From Pseudomonas ekonensis (GTDB taxonomy: Bacteria > Pseudomonadota > Gammaproteobacteria > Pseudomonadales > Pseudomonadaceae), in contig NZ_JAHSTS010000002.1 of NCBI RefSeq assembly GCF_019145435.1, forward strand, positions 1,894,001 through 1,958,000: a stretch of 64,000 bases of DNA. The letters run 5' to 3'. The notes beneath the pieces are model-generated. The model did not search any database, was not told the DNA's origin, and worked only from the letters and a program-made list of their open reading frames with translations. Position numbers and translations under genes: made by a program. Below are positions 1 through 8,140 of this stretch, in pieces. Positions within the stretch are counted from its first letter, which is position 1. Every line of letters starts with the position of its first letter.

Positions 1-309
1 CGCCGGCAGGTCGGCGCACACCGACGGATCCAGGCACACCGCCCGGTAGTTGACCGGCTGATGGCTGTAGAAGCTGTGCTCGACCTGCGGCGGCACCCAC
101 ACCGCGTACTGCGGCGGCGACATGAAGCGGCTGCCGTCGACGTCCATGTGCAGCACGCCATGGGCCGCGTACTCCAGGGTGCCCCAGGGGTGGCGGTGCG
201 GCGCGGCGTATTCGTGGGCGTTGAAGTCGGCGTAGCGGAAGTACACCGCCGACGGCAGTTCGCTGAAATCCAGCAGGTCGATGTGTTTGCTGTTCATGCT
301 GTCCGTCAT
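1..309 (-). CDS. AraC-family-type regulator, N-terminal part (runs off window)
   Basis: An open frame on the minus strand starts at ATG 307-309 (or the in-frame ATG at 295-297) and continues past the window edge without a stop. The visible ~103 residues resemble the cupin-like sensing domain of AraC/XylS regulators: a PHRHPWGTLEYAAHG segment around residue 35 (metal/ligand-binding cupin motif) and a later VWVPPQVEHSF segment typical of AraC_binding domains. The DNA-binding domain would lie outside the window. It is divergent from the EamA transporter at 395, with about 85 bp between the starts, so it may regulate that exporter (inference). No strong ribosome binding site is seen for either start. 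Confidence 0.7.
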   Translation of the reverse strand, partial: MTDSMNSKHIDLLDFSELPSAVYFRYADFNAHEYAAPHRHPWGTLEYAAHGVLHMDVDGSRFMSPPQYAVWVPPQVEHSFYSHQPVNYRAVCLDPSVCADLPA

Positions 310-394
310 CAGGGGCAGGTTGTCCGGTTCGCAGTATAGGGCTGGATCCGGACAGGGGATAATCGGCCATCCTTCAACGTTTCGGTTTCTCCCC

Positions 395-1282
395 ATGCAA
401 TACGCGTTTCCCCTGCTGGCGATCTTCATCTGGGCCGGCAACACCGTGGTCAACAAGCTTGCGGTCGGTGCGATCTTCCCCGCCGAGATCGGCTTCTACC
501 GCTGGCTGCTGGCCGGGCTGTTCTTCACGCCCTTCATGCTCAAGGGCGTGATCGCCCACTGGCCGCAGATCCGCCCGAACCTGGGCAAGATCTTCGTGCT
601 CGGCGTGTTGGGCATGGCGGTCTACCAGAGCCTGGCCTACTTCGCCGCGACGATGACCAGCGCCACCAACATGGGCATCATCCTGTCGCTGATGCCGTTG
701 ATGTCCCTGGCCATGGCCATCGCCAGCCTCGGCCAACGCCTGACCGCCGGGGCGCTGGTGGGCGCGGTGCTGTCCTTCGCCGGGGTGCTGGTGGTGGTGT
801 CGTCAGGCAGCCTCGGCGCCCTGCTGCAGCATGGGGTGAACCTGGGCGACGCGATGATGCTGATCGCCACCCTCGCCTACGCGGTCTACAGCACCTTGCT
901 GAAGAAGTGGCAGCTGCGCCTGCCGCCGCTGGTGCTGCTGTACCTGCAGGTGCTGGTGGCGGTGGCGGTGCTGTTTCCGCTGTATGCCGCCTCGCCGAAG
1001 ACCGGCCTGACCCTGCACAACCTGCCGCTGGTGCTGTACGCGTGCCTGCTGGCCTCGATGCTCGCGCCGCTGGCGTGGATGCAGGCCGTACAGCGCCTGG
1101 GCCCGAGCCGCACGACCCTGTTCTTCAACCTGCTGCCGCTGATCACGGCGCTGATTGCGGCGGCGGTGCTCAAGGAGCAACTGGCGATGTACCACCTGGT
1201 GGGCGGGCTGCTGACGCTGGGCGGGGTGATCCTGTCCGAGCGCTGGACCACCGTGATCGGCAAAAGGGTGAGCCTGGCCTGA
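395..1282 (+). CDS. EamA/DMT-family membrane transporter
   Basis: A 295-residue, very hydrophobic protein with about ten predicted transmembrane segments in two repeated halves, as in the drug/metabolite transporter superfamily (EamA domains, ~140 residues each). The start is IFIWAGNTVVNKLAVG, typical of EamA repeat 1, and the second repeat begins near ATLAYAVYSTLLKKW. An upstream in-frame extension to 281 is possible, but the ATG at 395 begins exactly where EamA proteins usually start. The substrate cannot be read from sequence; relatives export amino acids or metabolites. It is divergent from a truncated AraC-type regulator. Confidence 0.85.
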   Translation: MQYAFPLLAIFIWAGNTVVNKLAVGAIFPAEIGFYRWLLAGLFFTPFMLKGVIAHWPQIRPNLGKIFVLGVLGMAVYQSLAYFAATMTSATNMGIILSLMPLMSLAMAIASLGQRLTAGALVGAVLSFAGVLVVVSSGSLGALLQHGVNLGDAMMLIATLAYAVYSTLLKKWQLRLPPLVLLYLQVLVAVAVLFPLYAASPKTGLTLHNLPLVLYACLLASMLAPLAWMQAVQRLGPSRTTLFFNLLPLITALIAAAVLKEQLAMYHLVGGLLTLGGVILSERWTTVIGKRVSLA

Positions 1283-1291
1283 TTCCACAGG

Positions 1292-2182
1292 TCAGACTCC
1301 CGCTGCCTTGAGGCGCGCGGCATGCTCGACGAATAGCCGCACCGGATCCGCGCCCTTGCCCACCAGCCCCAGCGACTGGTTGACGATGTCGAAGTGATCC
1401 ATCGGGTAGTCGTCGCCGATCACCGTGCCCAGGTGCGCGCTGCAACGCCCGACCATGCCGTCGCATTGCCCGGCCTCGCGCACGAAGGTCTTGGCGAACA
1501 GCCGGCAACTGCGGTGGGTGCCGTCGAACAGGTTGCCGCCCCGGTCGGTCTTGCCCGGCTGCAAGGTGCCGGACCAGGAGTAGTAACGCACGCCGTCGAC
1601 CTCCTCCGGCCCCTGCCCGCCCCAGGTTTCGGGCAGCCCCTGTGGATAACGCAGGTTGAACAGCGCCACCCCCGCCGTCGTGAGCGACTGGTGCGAGGCA
1701 TGGATGTCCACCGGCAGCTTCGGCCCGCGGTAGCCGGTCTCCAGCAGGCCCATCAGCCAGCCGACAAACCGCAGCAGCGCCTCCAGCAGGCGGCCCCGGG
1801 CGCTGTCCGCCGGGTAGTGGCGTTCGAGGTAGTCCGCCAGTTCCGAACCGTGGTTGGGCCCGGCCACCGACGTCACCGACGCCACCCGGTCCGGCCGTTT
1901 GGCCGCTGCGTAGCGGGCGGTCAGCGAACCCTGGCTGTGCCCGATCAGGTTGACCTTCTCGGCGCCGGTGTCGCGCAGGATCTCGTCGATCCGCGCCAGC
2001 AGCTGCTCGCCGCGCACCTCGGTGGAGTTGAGCGGCGACACCTGCACGGCGATCACCGTGGCGCCGCCCCGGCGCAGCGCGCTGATGATCCCGTACCAGT
2101 AGGGGTACAGCACCAGGCGGATAAACCCGAGCATGCCCGGCACCAGCACCAGGGGATAACGGGTGGCCGAGGCTTGCGACAT
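1292..2182 (-). CDS. Triacylglycerol lipase, subfamily I.1-like, no signal peptide
   Basis: A 296-residue alpha/beta hydrolase resembling Pseudomonas family I.1 lipases along its length. VLVPGMLGF near residue 13 forms the oxyanion-hole region and GHSQG (residues 81-85) is the nucleophile elbow with Ser83. CDGMVGRCSAHLG supplies the likely Asp241, and MDHFDIVNQ supplies the likely His263. Unlike secreted LipA it begins directly at the catalytic domain, with no signal peptide and no lipase foldase (lif) gene beside it, which suggests a cytoplasmic or atypically exported enzyme. Start ATG 2180-2182 is preceded by an AGGAAG site; the frame is open 26 codons further upstream, but that part does not look like family sequence. 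Confidence 0.85.
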   Translation of the reverse strand: MSQASATRYPLVLVPGMLGFIRLVLYPYWYGIISALRRGGATVIAVQVSPLNSTEVRGEQLLARIDEILRDTGAEKVNLIGHSQGSLTARYAAAKRPDRVASVTSVAGPNHGSELADYLERHYPADSARGRLLEALLRFVGWLMGLLETGYRGPKLPVDIHASHQSLTTAGVALFNLRYPQGLPETWGGQGPEEVDGVRYYSWSGTLQPGKTDRGGNLFDGTHRSCRLFAKTFVREAGQCDGMVGRCSAHLGTVIGDDYPMDHFDIVNQSLGLVGKGADPVRLFVEHAARLKAAGV

Positions 2183-2273
2183 GGGCGGACTTCCTTGTGA
2201 AGGTTGAGGGAATGCGAGGCCAGCAAAACGCCCGCCCAGCATCCGCGCCGAAGATGACAACTCAACCGGCAGC

Positions 2274-2579
2274 CTACTTCAGCCCCGCCACCCCCGCCAC
2301 AATCAGCCCCACCGACAGCAGCTTGACCAGGGTCAGGCTCTCGCCCAGCAGCACGCCCCCGAGCAGCACCGTGCCCAGCGACCCGATGGCCGTCCAGACC
2401 GGGTAGGCGACGCTCACCGGCAGCTCGCGCATCGCCAGCGTCAGAAAGTACACCCCGCCCACCGCCGCAGCCACCGTGATCAGCGACGGCCACAAACGGG
2501 TGAAGCCGTCGGCGTACTTCATGCCCATGGCGAACGTGACCTCGAACGCCGCCGCCACCAACAGCAACAGCCAGGCCAC
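2274..2579 (-). CDS. Small multidrug resistance (SMR) family transporter
   Basis: A 101-residue protein with four transmembrane helices and the SMR hallmark glutamate (Glu13) in helix 1, followed by a GMKYADGF segment that resembles the GLKYTHGF of SugE/Gdx proteins. The PVWTAIGSLGT segment corresponds to the conserved helix 3 dimer region. SMR proteins work as antiparallel dimers exchanging protons for guanidinium (Gdx type) or cationic drugs (EmrE/Qac type). The helix-1 loop favours SugE/Gdx, but the AYPVWTA motif departs from the usual AYAxWTG, so the subtype is open. Its start ATG 2577-2579 directly abuts the azoR stop (2580-2582), implying cotranscription. Confidence 0.85.
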   Translation of the reverse strand: MAWLLLLVAAAFEVTFAMGMKYADGFTRLWPSLITVAAAVGGVYFLTLAMRELPVSVAYPVWTAIGSLGTVLLGGVLLGESLTLVKLLSVGLIVAGVAGLK

Positions 2580-3218
2580 TCAGAACACCCGGGCCAGGCC
2601 GAGCAGGCGCTGCTCGGCCTCGGCCACCGACACCGCGAAGGTGCGTTCGGCGGATTCCTCGCCCTCGGCCGCCACCACCGTGACGTCGTTGATGCCGATG
2701 AAGCCCAGCGCCGTGCGCAGCCACGGATCGGCGTGGTTCAGGGCCTCCAGCTCGCCCCCCGGGCCGAAGCCGAAGCCGCCGCGGGTGGTGACGATCAGGG
2801 CTTTCTTGCCTTGCAGCAGCGGCGTGTACTGGGCGATGCCGTTGTCCAGCGTGTGGTCGAAGGTCAGGCCCAGCCGCACGATCTGGTCGACCCAGGCCTT
2901 GAGGCCGCTGGGCACGTTGAAGTTGTACATGGGCGTGGAGATCAGCAGCAGGTCATGGTCGAACAGCTCGCCGACCAGTTGGTCGCTGAGCGCCAGATCC
3001 GCCTGCATCGTCAACGGCCGCGCTTCGGGCTCCGGGTAGAACGCCGCCGCGACAAAGGCCTCGTTGACCGCCGGGATCAGCGCCCGGCCGACTTCGCGGC
3101 GAGTCACCCGGGCCTGGGGGTGGCGCGCCTGCCAGGCACTGAGGAACCCTTCCGCCAGGCGCCGCGAATGGGAACGCTCGCCCCGTGGGCTGGCATGGAT
3201 CGCAAGAATTTTGCTCAT
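2580..3218 (-). CDS. azoR: FMN-dependent NADH-azoreductase
   Basis: A 212-residue flavodoxin-fold protein matching the AzoR/acyl-carrier phosphodiesterase-like family (usually ~200 aa). It starts [13 protein letters not shown] (FMN phosphate loop), carries the [17 protein letters not shown] signature near residues 97-113, and has a TTRGGFGFG loop near residue 145. Such enzymes reduce quinones and azo compounds with NAD(P)H and protect against thiol and electrophile stress. The ATG at 3216-3218 has a GGAGG site seven bases upstream; the open frame extends further but has no family similarity. It is divergent from a LysR regulator (123-bp gap), the usual arrangement for a regulator and its target. 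Confidence 0.88.
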   Translation of the reverse strand: MSKILAIHASPRGERSHSRRLAEGFLSAWQARHPQARVTRREVGRALIPAVNEAFVAAAFYPEPEARPLTMQADLALSDQLVGELFDHDLLLISTPMYNFNVPSGLKAWVDQIVRLGLTFDHTLDNGIAQYTPLLQGKKALIVTTRGGFGFGPGGELEALNHADPWLRTALGFIGINDVTVVAAEGEESAERTFAVSVAEAEQRLLGLARVF

Positions 3219-3340
3219 CTGTATATCCTCCACACTAGAATCAGACTGCTTATGGCTTGCAGCTTGAAGCTCGCAGCCACCTTCCATCAAATGAGCAAAA
3301 ATCAGTCTGGATGAATTCATTTCACCCATGGAGTGTTCCC

Positions 3341-4243
3341 ATGTTCGCCTCGTTGCCGCTGACCGCCCTGCGCGCGTTCGAATCCGCCTCGCGCCTGCTG
3401 AGCTTCAAGGCCGCCGCCGAAGAACTGGCGGTGACGCCCACGGCGATCTCGCACCAGATCCGTTCCCTGGAGGACTGGCTGGGCGTCGCCCTGTTCGAAC
3501 GCCTGCCGCGCCAGGTGCGCCTGACCGAAGGCGGCGAGCGGCTGTTCCGCAGCCTCCACGGCGCCCTGCTGGAAGTGGCGCAAAGCGTCGACACCCTGCG
3601 CCCGCAGCGCAGCGGCAGCAGCCTGACGCTGTCCACCACCGCCGCGTTCGCCGCGCTGTGGCTGGTGCCGCGCCTGGGCCGCTTCTATGCGCGGCACCCG
3701 AACATCAACGTGCGTCTGGACACCCACTGCGAAGTGATCGACCTGCACCAGGACGCCAGCGTCGACCTGGTGCTGCGCTACAGCCTCGACGACTACCCCA
3801 ACCTGTACGGCCTGTGCCTGTTCGACGAATCCTTCGGGGTGTACGGCTCGCCCGAACAGGTGGCGCTGGCCGCCCGGCGCACCCCGGCGCTGATCAGCGT
3901 GCGCTGGCACAACTCGAAGCTGTACGCCCATGGCTGGGAGGCCTGGTGCGCCCTGTCCGGCGAGACCTGGTTGAGGCAGCAGCCGGCGATCCGCGAGTAC
4001 GACGAAGAGCATTACGCCCTGCAAGCGGCCATCGCCGGGCAGGGCCTGGTGCTGGCGAGCAACATTCTGGTGTCGGAGAGCGTGGCCGGCGGTCTGTTGG
4101 TGCCGTACAAGGGCGCCGTGCAGGTCGACGGCGCCGGCTACAGCGCCCTGTGCGTGCCGGGGCGCGAGCGGCATCCGCCGGTGAAGGCGTTCTTCGCCTG
4201 GCTGCAGGAAGAGGCCCGGCTGTCGGGACACGTGCCGCGCTGA
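3341..4243 (+). CDS. LysR-family transcriptional regulator (GcvA-like)
   Basis: A 300-residue LysR-type regulator. The winged helix-turn-helix occupies residues ~5-63 ([20 protein letters not shown], then [15 protein letters not shown]), and a substrate-binding domain of the periplasmic-binding fold follows. The [10 protein letters not shown] opening is typical of the GcvA/AmpR-like branch. Start ATG 3341 has GGAGTG upstream; an alternative ATG at 3311 would add ten residues without family similarity. It is divergent from azoR, and control of azoR and the SMR gene is the natural inference. Confidence 0.88.
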   Translation: MFASLPLTALRAFESASRLLSFKAAAEELAVTPTAISHQIRSLEDWLGVALFERLPRQVRLTEGGERLFRSLHGALLEVAQSVDTLRPQRSGSSLTLSTTAAFAALWLVPRLGRFYARHPNINVRLDTHCEVIDLHQDASVDLVLRYSLDDYPNLYGLCLFDESFGVYGSPEQVALAARRTPALISVRWHNSKLYAHGWEAWCALSGETWLRQQPAIREYDEEHYALQAAIAGQGLVLASNILVSESVAGGLLVPYKGAVQVDGAGYSALCVPGRERHPPVKAFFAWLQEEARLSGHVPR

Positions 4244-4344
4244 AATCCGATAAAACTTTTTGCCTCGCCCGACACTCACAACCAGGGAAGCGACCGCGTC
4301 GGCAGAACGTGGCGCACTTACGGATTAGCCTCCAGGAGACCGAC

Positions 4345-4875
4345 ATGAGCGACCTGCATCTATCGGATGTGCAAACCCTGCGCGAACGCGCACGGCAACA
4401 TGTGGAAAACGGCGCCGTCACCGAAACCTACAGCGCCGACCGCCAGGAAGTGCTGCGCCTGCTCAACGAATCGCTGGCCACCGAACTGGTCTGCGTGTTG
4501 CGCTACAAGCGCCATTACTTCATGGCCAACGGCCTGAAGGCCAACGTGGCCGCCGACGAATTCCTCGAACACGCCACCCAGGAAGCCGCCCACGCCGACC
4601 GCCTGGCCGAACGCATCGTGCAGTTGGGCGGCGAACCGGAATTCAACCCCGACCAGCTGTCGAAGCTGTCCCACGCCCAGTACGTGGCCGGCAAGACCCT
4701 CAAGGAAATGGTCTACGAGGACCTGGTGGCCGAGCGGATCGCCATCGACAGCTACCGCGAGATCATCCAGTACCTGGGCGAGAAAGACCCGACCACCCGG
4801 CGCCTCTTCGAAGACATCCTGGCCCAGGAAGAGGAGCATGCCGACGACATGGCGGACATCCTGAAAGACCTGTAG
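4345..4875 (+). CDS. Ferritin-like (bacterioferritin-type) diiron protein
   Basis: A 176-residue all-helical protein of the ferritin-like superfamily. Diiron ligand candidates are Glu47 (SLATELVCVLRY), Glu80 and His83 (ATQEAAHAD), Glu130 (LVAERIAIDSY) and Glu162/His165 (AQEEEHADD), giving two EXXH motifs. Length and motifs fit the bacterioferritin/Dps-like iron oxidation and storage group, but the usual haem-ligand methionine environment of true Bfr is not obvious, so it may be a DPS-like or encapsulated-ferritin relative. An AGGAG site precedes ATG 4345. It stands alone, with a REPIN immediately downstream. Confidence 0.82.
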   Translation: MSDLHLSDVQTLRERARQHVENGAVTETYSADRQEVLRLLNESLATELVCVLRYKRHYFMANGLKANVAADEFLEHATQEAAHADRLAERIVQLGGEPEFNPDQLSKLSHAQYVAGKTLKEMVYEDLVAERIAIDSYREIIQYLGEKDPTTRRLFEDILAQEEEHADDMADILKDL

Positions 4876-4898
4876 CGCCAGTACCGCATCCGAAGACC

Positions 4899-5010
4899 TG
4901 TAGGAGCCGGCCTGCTGGCGACGGCGTCACTCGCAGCACCGCAAGCCACTGTTTTGCTTGGCTATGCGCCGCGCTTGCTGACGTCATCGCCAGCAGGCTG
5001 GCTCCTACAG
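4899..5010. repeat. REPIN (two inverted REP sequences)
   Basis: TGTAGGAGCCGGCCTGCTGGCGA at 4899-4921 is matched in inverse by TCGCCAGCAGGCTGGCTCCTACAG ending at 5010. About 60 bases of variable loop separate the arms. This is the classic paired REP doublet of fluorescent pseudomonads and lies between the ferritin-like gene and the convergent AsmA-family gene. Confidence 0.85.
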
Positions 5011-5023
5011 TTTTTGAGCTGCC

Positions 5024-7102
5024 CTATGGCTTGGTGGGCTTGACCGTGACCGGCGCCTTGCCCGCCTTCATCTGCTCCAGCAACGGCGCGCACTGGTTCG
5101 GCTCCCCGCCGCTGGGCGCCACCAGCGCCAGCAGGCCCGCCGCCGGCGCCGCGATCACGCCCAGCGCCACCATCCCCGCCCCGCGCAGCATCAACGGCAC
5201 CGCCTTGACCCCGGCGTCCGGCTTGATGAACTTGCCGCGCACGTACAGCGGCGAACGCAGGGAGATCAAGCGCCAGCCCTTCGATTCCGGGGTGATGGTC
5301 AAATCCAGCTGTTCGGTGGCCATGTTCGCCGTGCCGTCGATGTAGACGATGGCGTTCTCGGTGTCGAACACGAACAGCCGCGTGGTGGCCAGGCCGGTCT
5401 TGATGTCGAAGTCCGCCGCCGCGCAGTTGATCTTCACTTCCTTGTCGCCGAACACCTTGCCGACCACGTAGTTGCCGACGTTGAGCCCCGCCAGCTCCAT
5501 CAGTTCGCGGCTGATGGCGCCGTCGTTGATCAGCATCTTCAGGTTGCCGTTGGCGCCGCCCAGGAGCTTGGCCACCGAGTTGCCGCGGCCGCTGAGGTCG
5601 GCGTCGCCGTTGAGTTCGCCGAAGCTGGTCTTCATCGGCTCGAACGTCGGGAACAGCTGCTTGAGCTTGAACTTGCGCGCCGTCAGCCTGGCCCGGCCCT
5701 CCAGCGGCTCGGCGCGCCCGTTGAGGCGGATCTGCGCGTCCAGGTTGCCGCCGGCCACGCCGAAACGCAGCGGCTCCAGGCTCAGCTCGCCGTCGTTGAG
5801 CTTGAGGTGGGTGTAGAGGTCGCTGAACGGCAGCTTCTCGCTGTGGACGATGCGCTTGCCGGTGAATTCGACATCCGCGTCCATGTCGCGCCAGCGCTCG
5901 GTCTTGAATTCCTCGACCGGCAGCACCTTGTCCGCCGGTTGCTTGCTCTCGCCGCCCCGGGCCTTTTGCTTGGCGTTGGAGTCGGCACCGATCAGCGGCG
6001 CCAGGTCGCTGAACAGCAGTTGATTGGACAGCAGCGCGCCGCTGAGCTTGGGGCGCGGCTGGCTGGCGACGTAGGCCAGGTCGCCGTGGATGTCGCTGCT
6101 GCCGATCTTGCCGTTGAACTGCTCATAGCGGAATTGCGCGCCGCCGGGCTCGTGCAGCTTGGCGGTCAAGTGGCCGTCGGTGGCATAGGGCGGGGTGTCC
6201 GGCAGGGTCACGCCGGTCAGCGGATAGAGGTTGCCGAGGCTGGCGCCGGCCAGTTTCAGGCGCAGATCGAGGGCGCCGAGGTCGAGCGGGTCGGTGAGGG
6301 TGCCCGCCAGCTCGACGCTGGTTTCGCCGATCTTCGCCTGGGCCTGCAGCGGGAACGGCTTGCCGGCGTCCTGCAGGGCCAGCAGCCCGCCGATCTTGCC
6401 TTGCCCGGCGAGCGCCTGGCCGTGGTACTGGCCGGTGACCTTCAGGCCGAACGCGTAGTCCTGCGGCGCGGCGCCCTTGTCCTGGGCGGTCTTCGCCGCT
6501 TTTTCGCCGACGATGTCGCTGAACGGGATCGGCTTGCCCAGCGGATCGATCAGCACATCCAGCCGGGTCTTGAGGTGTTGGTCGTCCAGGGTGACATGGC
6601 CCTTGTCGAAACCGATGGCGCCGATGTCCACCACCCAGTTCGACGGTTCGGCATCCGGATCCTTCGGGTCGAAGGTAAACGTCCAGTTGGCGCGGCCGTC
6701 GGCCAGCCGCTGCAATTGGGCTTCGGGGCCGGTCAGGTCGATGCGCGGGATCACCACCCGCTGCGCCAGCAGCGCCAACGGCGAAAGGCGCAGCTCGACG
6801 CGCTTGAGGGTGACCATCTGCGGCTGCTTCGACCAGTCCGGGTTGCCCAGGCTCAGGTCCTCGGCCACCACGTGCGGCCACGGCACCCAGGCGCGCCAGC
6901 CGCCCTCGTCCGGCTCGCGCCGCCAGACCACCGACAGGTCGCCGTTGATGGCGAACGTGCGGTGCAGTTCCTCCGAGACCTTGGCGTTGAGCGGCGGCTT
7001 GATCCGGTTCCAGTCGAAAAACACGATGATCAGAACCAGCACCGCCAGCAGCAAGACAAGGGTGGCGAAGGTCCAGGTAACGATCTTTTGGGTGCGCGTC
7101 AT
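5024..7102 (-). CDS. AsmA-family protein
   Basis: A 692-residue protein with one N-terminal membrane helix (about residues 9-29, rich in Val/Leu/Ile) followed by a long periplasmic region. The pattern VWRREPDEGGWRAWVPWPHVVAEDLSLGNPD and the later C-terminal block around NDGAISRELMELAGLNVG match AsmA domains. AsmA-like proteins form long beta-rich bridges between the inner and outer membrane and are implicated in lipid transport and outer-membrane homeostasis. The start is ATG 7100-7102 with an AGGAG site; an upstream in-frame start at 7135 is unlikely. It is monocistronic. Confidence 0.85.
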   Translation of the reverse strand: MTRTQKIVTWTFATLVLLLAVLVLIIVFFDWNRIKPPLNAKVSEELHRTFAINGDLSVVWRREPDEGGWRAWVPWPHVVAEDLSLGNPDWSKQPQMVTLKRVELRLSPLALLAQRVVIPRIDLTGPEAQLQRLADGRANWTFTFDPKDPDAEPSNWVVDIGAIGFDKGHVTLDDQHLKTRLDVLIDPLGKPIPFSDIVGEKAAKTAQDKGAAPQDYAFGLKVTGQYHGQALAGQGKIGGLLALQDAGKPFPLQAQAKIGETSVELAGTLTDPLDLGALDLRLKLAGASLGNLYPLTGVTLPDTPPYATDGHLTAKLHEPGGAQFRYEQFNGKIGSSDIHGDLAYVASQPRPKLSGALLSNQLLFSDLAPLIGADSNAKQKARGGESKQPADKVLPVEEFKTERWRDMDADVEFTGKRIVHSEKLPFSDLYTHLKLNDGELSLEPLRFGVAGGNLDAQIRLNGRAEPLEGRARLTARKFKLKQLFPTFEPMKTSFGELNGDADLSGRGNSVAKLLGGANGNLKMLINDGAISRELMELAGLNVGNYVVGKVFGDKEVKINCAAADFDIKTGLATTRLFVFDTENAIVYIDGTANMATEQLDLTITPESKGWRLISLRSPLYVRGKFIKPDAGVKAVPLMLRGAGMVALGVIAAPAAGLLALVAPSGGEPNQCAPLLEQMKAGKAPVTVKPTKP

Positions 7103-7459
7103 TGCACAAAGCTCCTGAAGACGGCGGCGGGCCACAACAGGCCCTACATGGAATCTACGACTGGCAAACCGGACGCAGGTTTAATCGAAAGGCTGTCGGC
7201 GGCGGAAAAAACCGCGCCGATCCTGACCGAACGGTCGAGGAAGCGTTACCGCCCCCCGCACTTTTGCGAGGCAAGAGTGGGTGGAAAATACCCACCACGG
7301 TGCAAAACCGATCGGCTGAAAGGCCCGGGCTAGAGCCTCCCGGACGAACAATCAATTCTGTTGATTATTACCATTGTGTTTATGAACTTTTATATCGACT
7401 TATCGAGAGTAGCATTGCCCTCGTACCCACTTTATCGCCCTCCCAAGGAGCAACCCATC
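7103..7459. other. Gene-free stretch between divergent AsmA gene and repeat-protein gene
   Basis: These 357 bases contain no convincing gene. The right part is markedly A/T-rich and should hold the promoter of the repeat-protein gene. A perfect inverted repeat AATCAA-TTCTG-TTGATT lies at 7350-7366, about 95 bases before that start codon, and could be an operator. I see no riboswitch or recognisable small RNA. Confidence 0.5.
7350..7366. promoter_or_regulatory. Perfect inverted repeat, possible operator
   Basis: AATCAA and TTGATT flank a 5-base spacer, in the A/T-rich leader of the exported repeat protein. The arms are short; no known regulator consensus could be assigned. Confidence 0.3.
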
Positions 7460-7966
7460 ATGAAACGCCAATTACTCTTCAGCCTTACCCTGTCCATGCT
7501 GGCCAGCACCGCTTTCGCCCTGCCGGCCGCCGACCAAGCCACTCCGCAAGCCAAGGCCAGCCACTCGGTGTTCAGCCAGACCGTCGCTGCCGACGGCTCC
7601 GACCGCACCCCGCAAGGCCAGACCCTGGCAGAAAACGGCCGTAACCGCCTGGAAGAGAAAGGCCTGGTGCAAGACGGCTACGACAAGACCCCTCAAGGCC
7701 AGTTCGTCGCAGAAGGCGGCCGCGACCGTCTGGAAGAGAAAGGCCTGGTTCAGGACGGCTCCGACCGTACCCCACAAGGTCAGACCCTGGCAGCCGACGG
7801 CTCCGACCGCACTCCACAGGGCCAGACCCTCGCAGCCGACGGTTCCGACCGCACCCCACAAGGCCAGACCTTGGCGGCTGACGGTTCCGACCGCACCCCA
7901 CAAGGCCAAACCCTCGCCGAAGGCGGTGGTGACCGTGTGATCGAACGCAACGCCGCGCTGAGCTGA
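7460..7966 (+). CDS. Small exported protein made of 13-14-residue tandem repeats
   Basis: A 168-residue protein with a clear Sec signal peptide (Lys-Arg start, hydrophobic core, cleavage likely after Ala20 in STAFA-LPAAD). The rest is almost entirely repeats. Type A is DGSDRTPQGQTLAA/E (residues 45-58, 72-85, 99-112, 113-126, 127-140, 141-154). Type B is N/GGRDRLEEKGLVQ (59-71, 86-98), and a degenerate final unit spans 155-168. The order is A-B-A-B-A-A-A-A-B'. There are no cysteines or membrane segments after the signal. AAGGAG precedes the ATG and a strong terminator follows. I do not recognise a function; a secreted or periplasmic low-complexity protein is all that can be said. Confidence 0.85.
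   Translation: MKRQLLFSLTLSMLASTAFALPAADQATPQAKASHSVFSQTVAADGSDRTPQGQTLAENGRNRLEEKGLVQDGYDKTPQGQFVAEGGRDRLEEKGLVQDGSDRTPQGQTLAADGSDRTPQGQTLAADGSDRTPQGQTLAADGSDRTPQGQTLAEGGGDRVIERNAALS
7754..7921 (+). repeat. Four tandem 42-bp coding repeats
   Basis: Four consecutive copies of a 42-bp unit encoding DGSDRTPQGQTLA(A/E). The copies differ mostly at synonymous third positions, so the array looks selected at protein level but is close enough for slippage or recombination to change copy number. Confidence 0.85.
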
Positions 7967-7985
7967 GCCCATGACGGCCCGGAAA

Positions 7986-8013
7986 AAAAGCCCGATCAAC
8001 CGATCGGGCTTTT
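7986..8013 (+). terminator. Rho-independent terminator after repeat-protein gene
   Basis: A perfect 12-bp stem AAAAGCCCGATC / GATCGGGCTTTT with an AACC loop, about 20 bases after the stop codon. It ends in a T-run, with A-run symmetry on the other strand. Confidence 0.9.
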
Positions 8014-8140
8014 GACTTTTCGGCCCCCGGCCCCCAAGCCCCTGCCTGCCCCTGCCTGAACCACATCCCCGCCAGCGTTCGACGCCGGCAAAGCCGATTT
8101 GCTAGAGTGCGGCGCTTGTCCTGCCCAGAACCCACCTTTG

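Noticed and set aside
1641..1649. DnaA box TGTGGATAA (also at 12271 and 48712 region)
   Set aside because: Single sites inside coding sequence without partners; treated as chance or codon-driven matches.
3328..4875. 515-codon open frame across the LysR gene into the ferritin-like gene
   Set aside because: Its first two-thirds is Arg/Ala/Pro-rich shadow translation of the LysR gene in another frame; only the last 176 codons (from ATG 4345) are a real gene.
7754..7921. CRISPR-like array
   Set aside because: The 42-bp repeats are contiguous, in frame and without spacers; they are coding tandem repeats.
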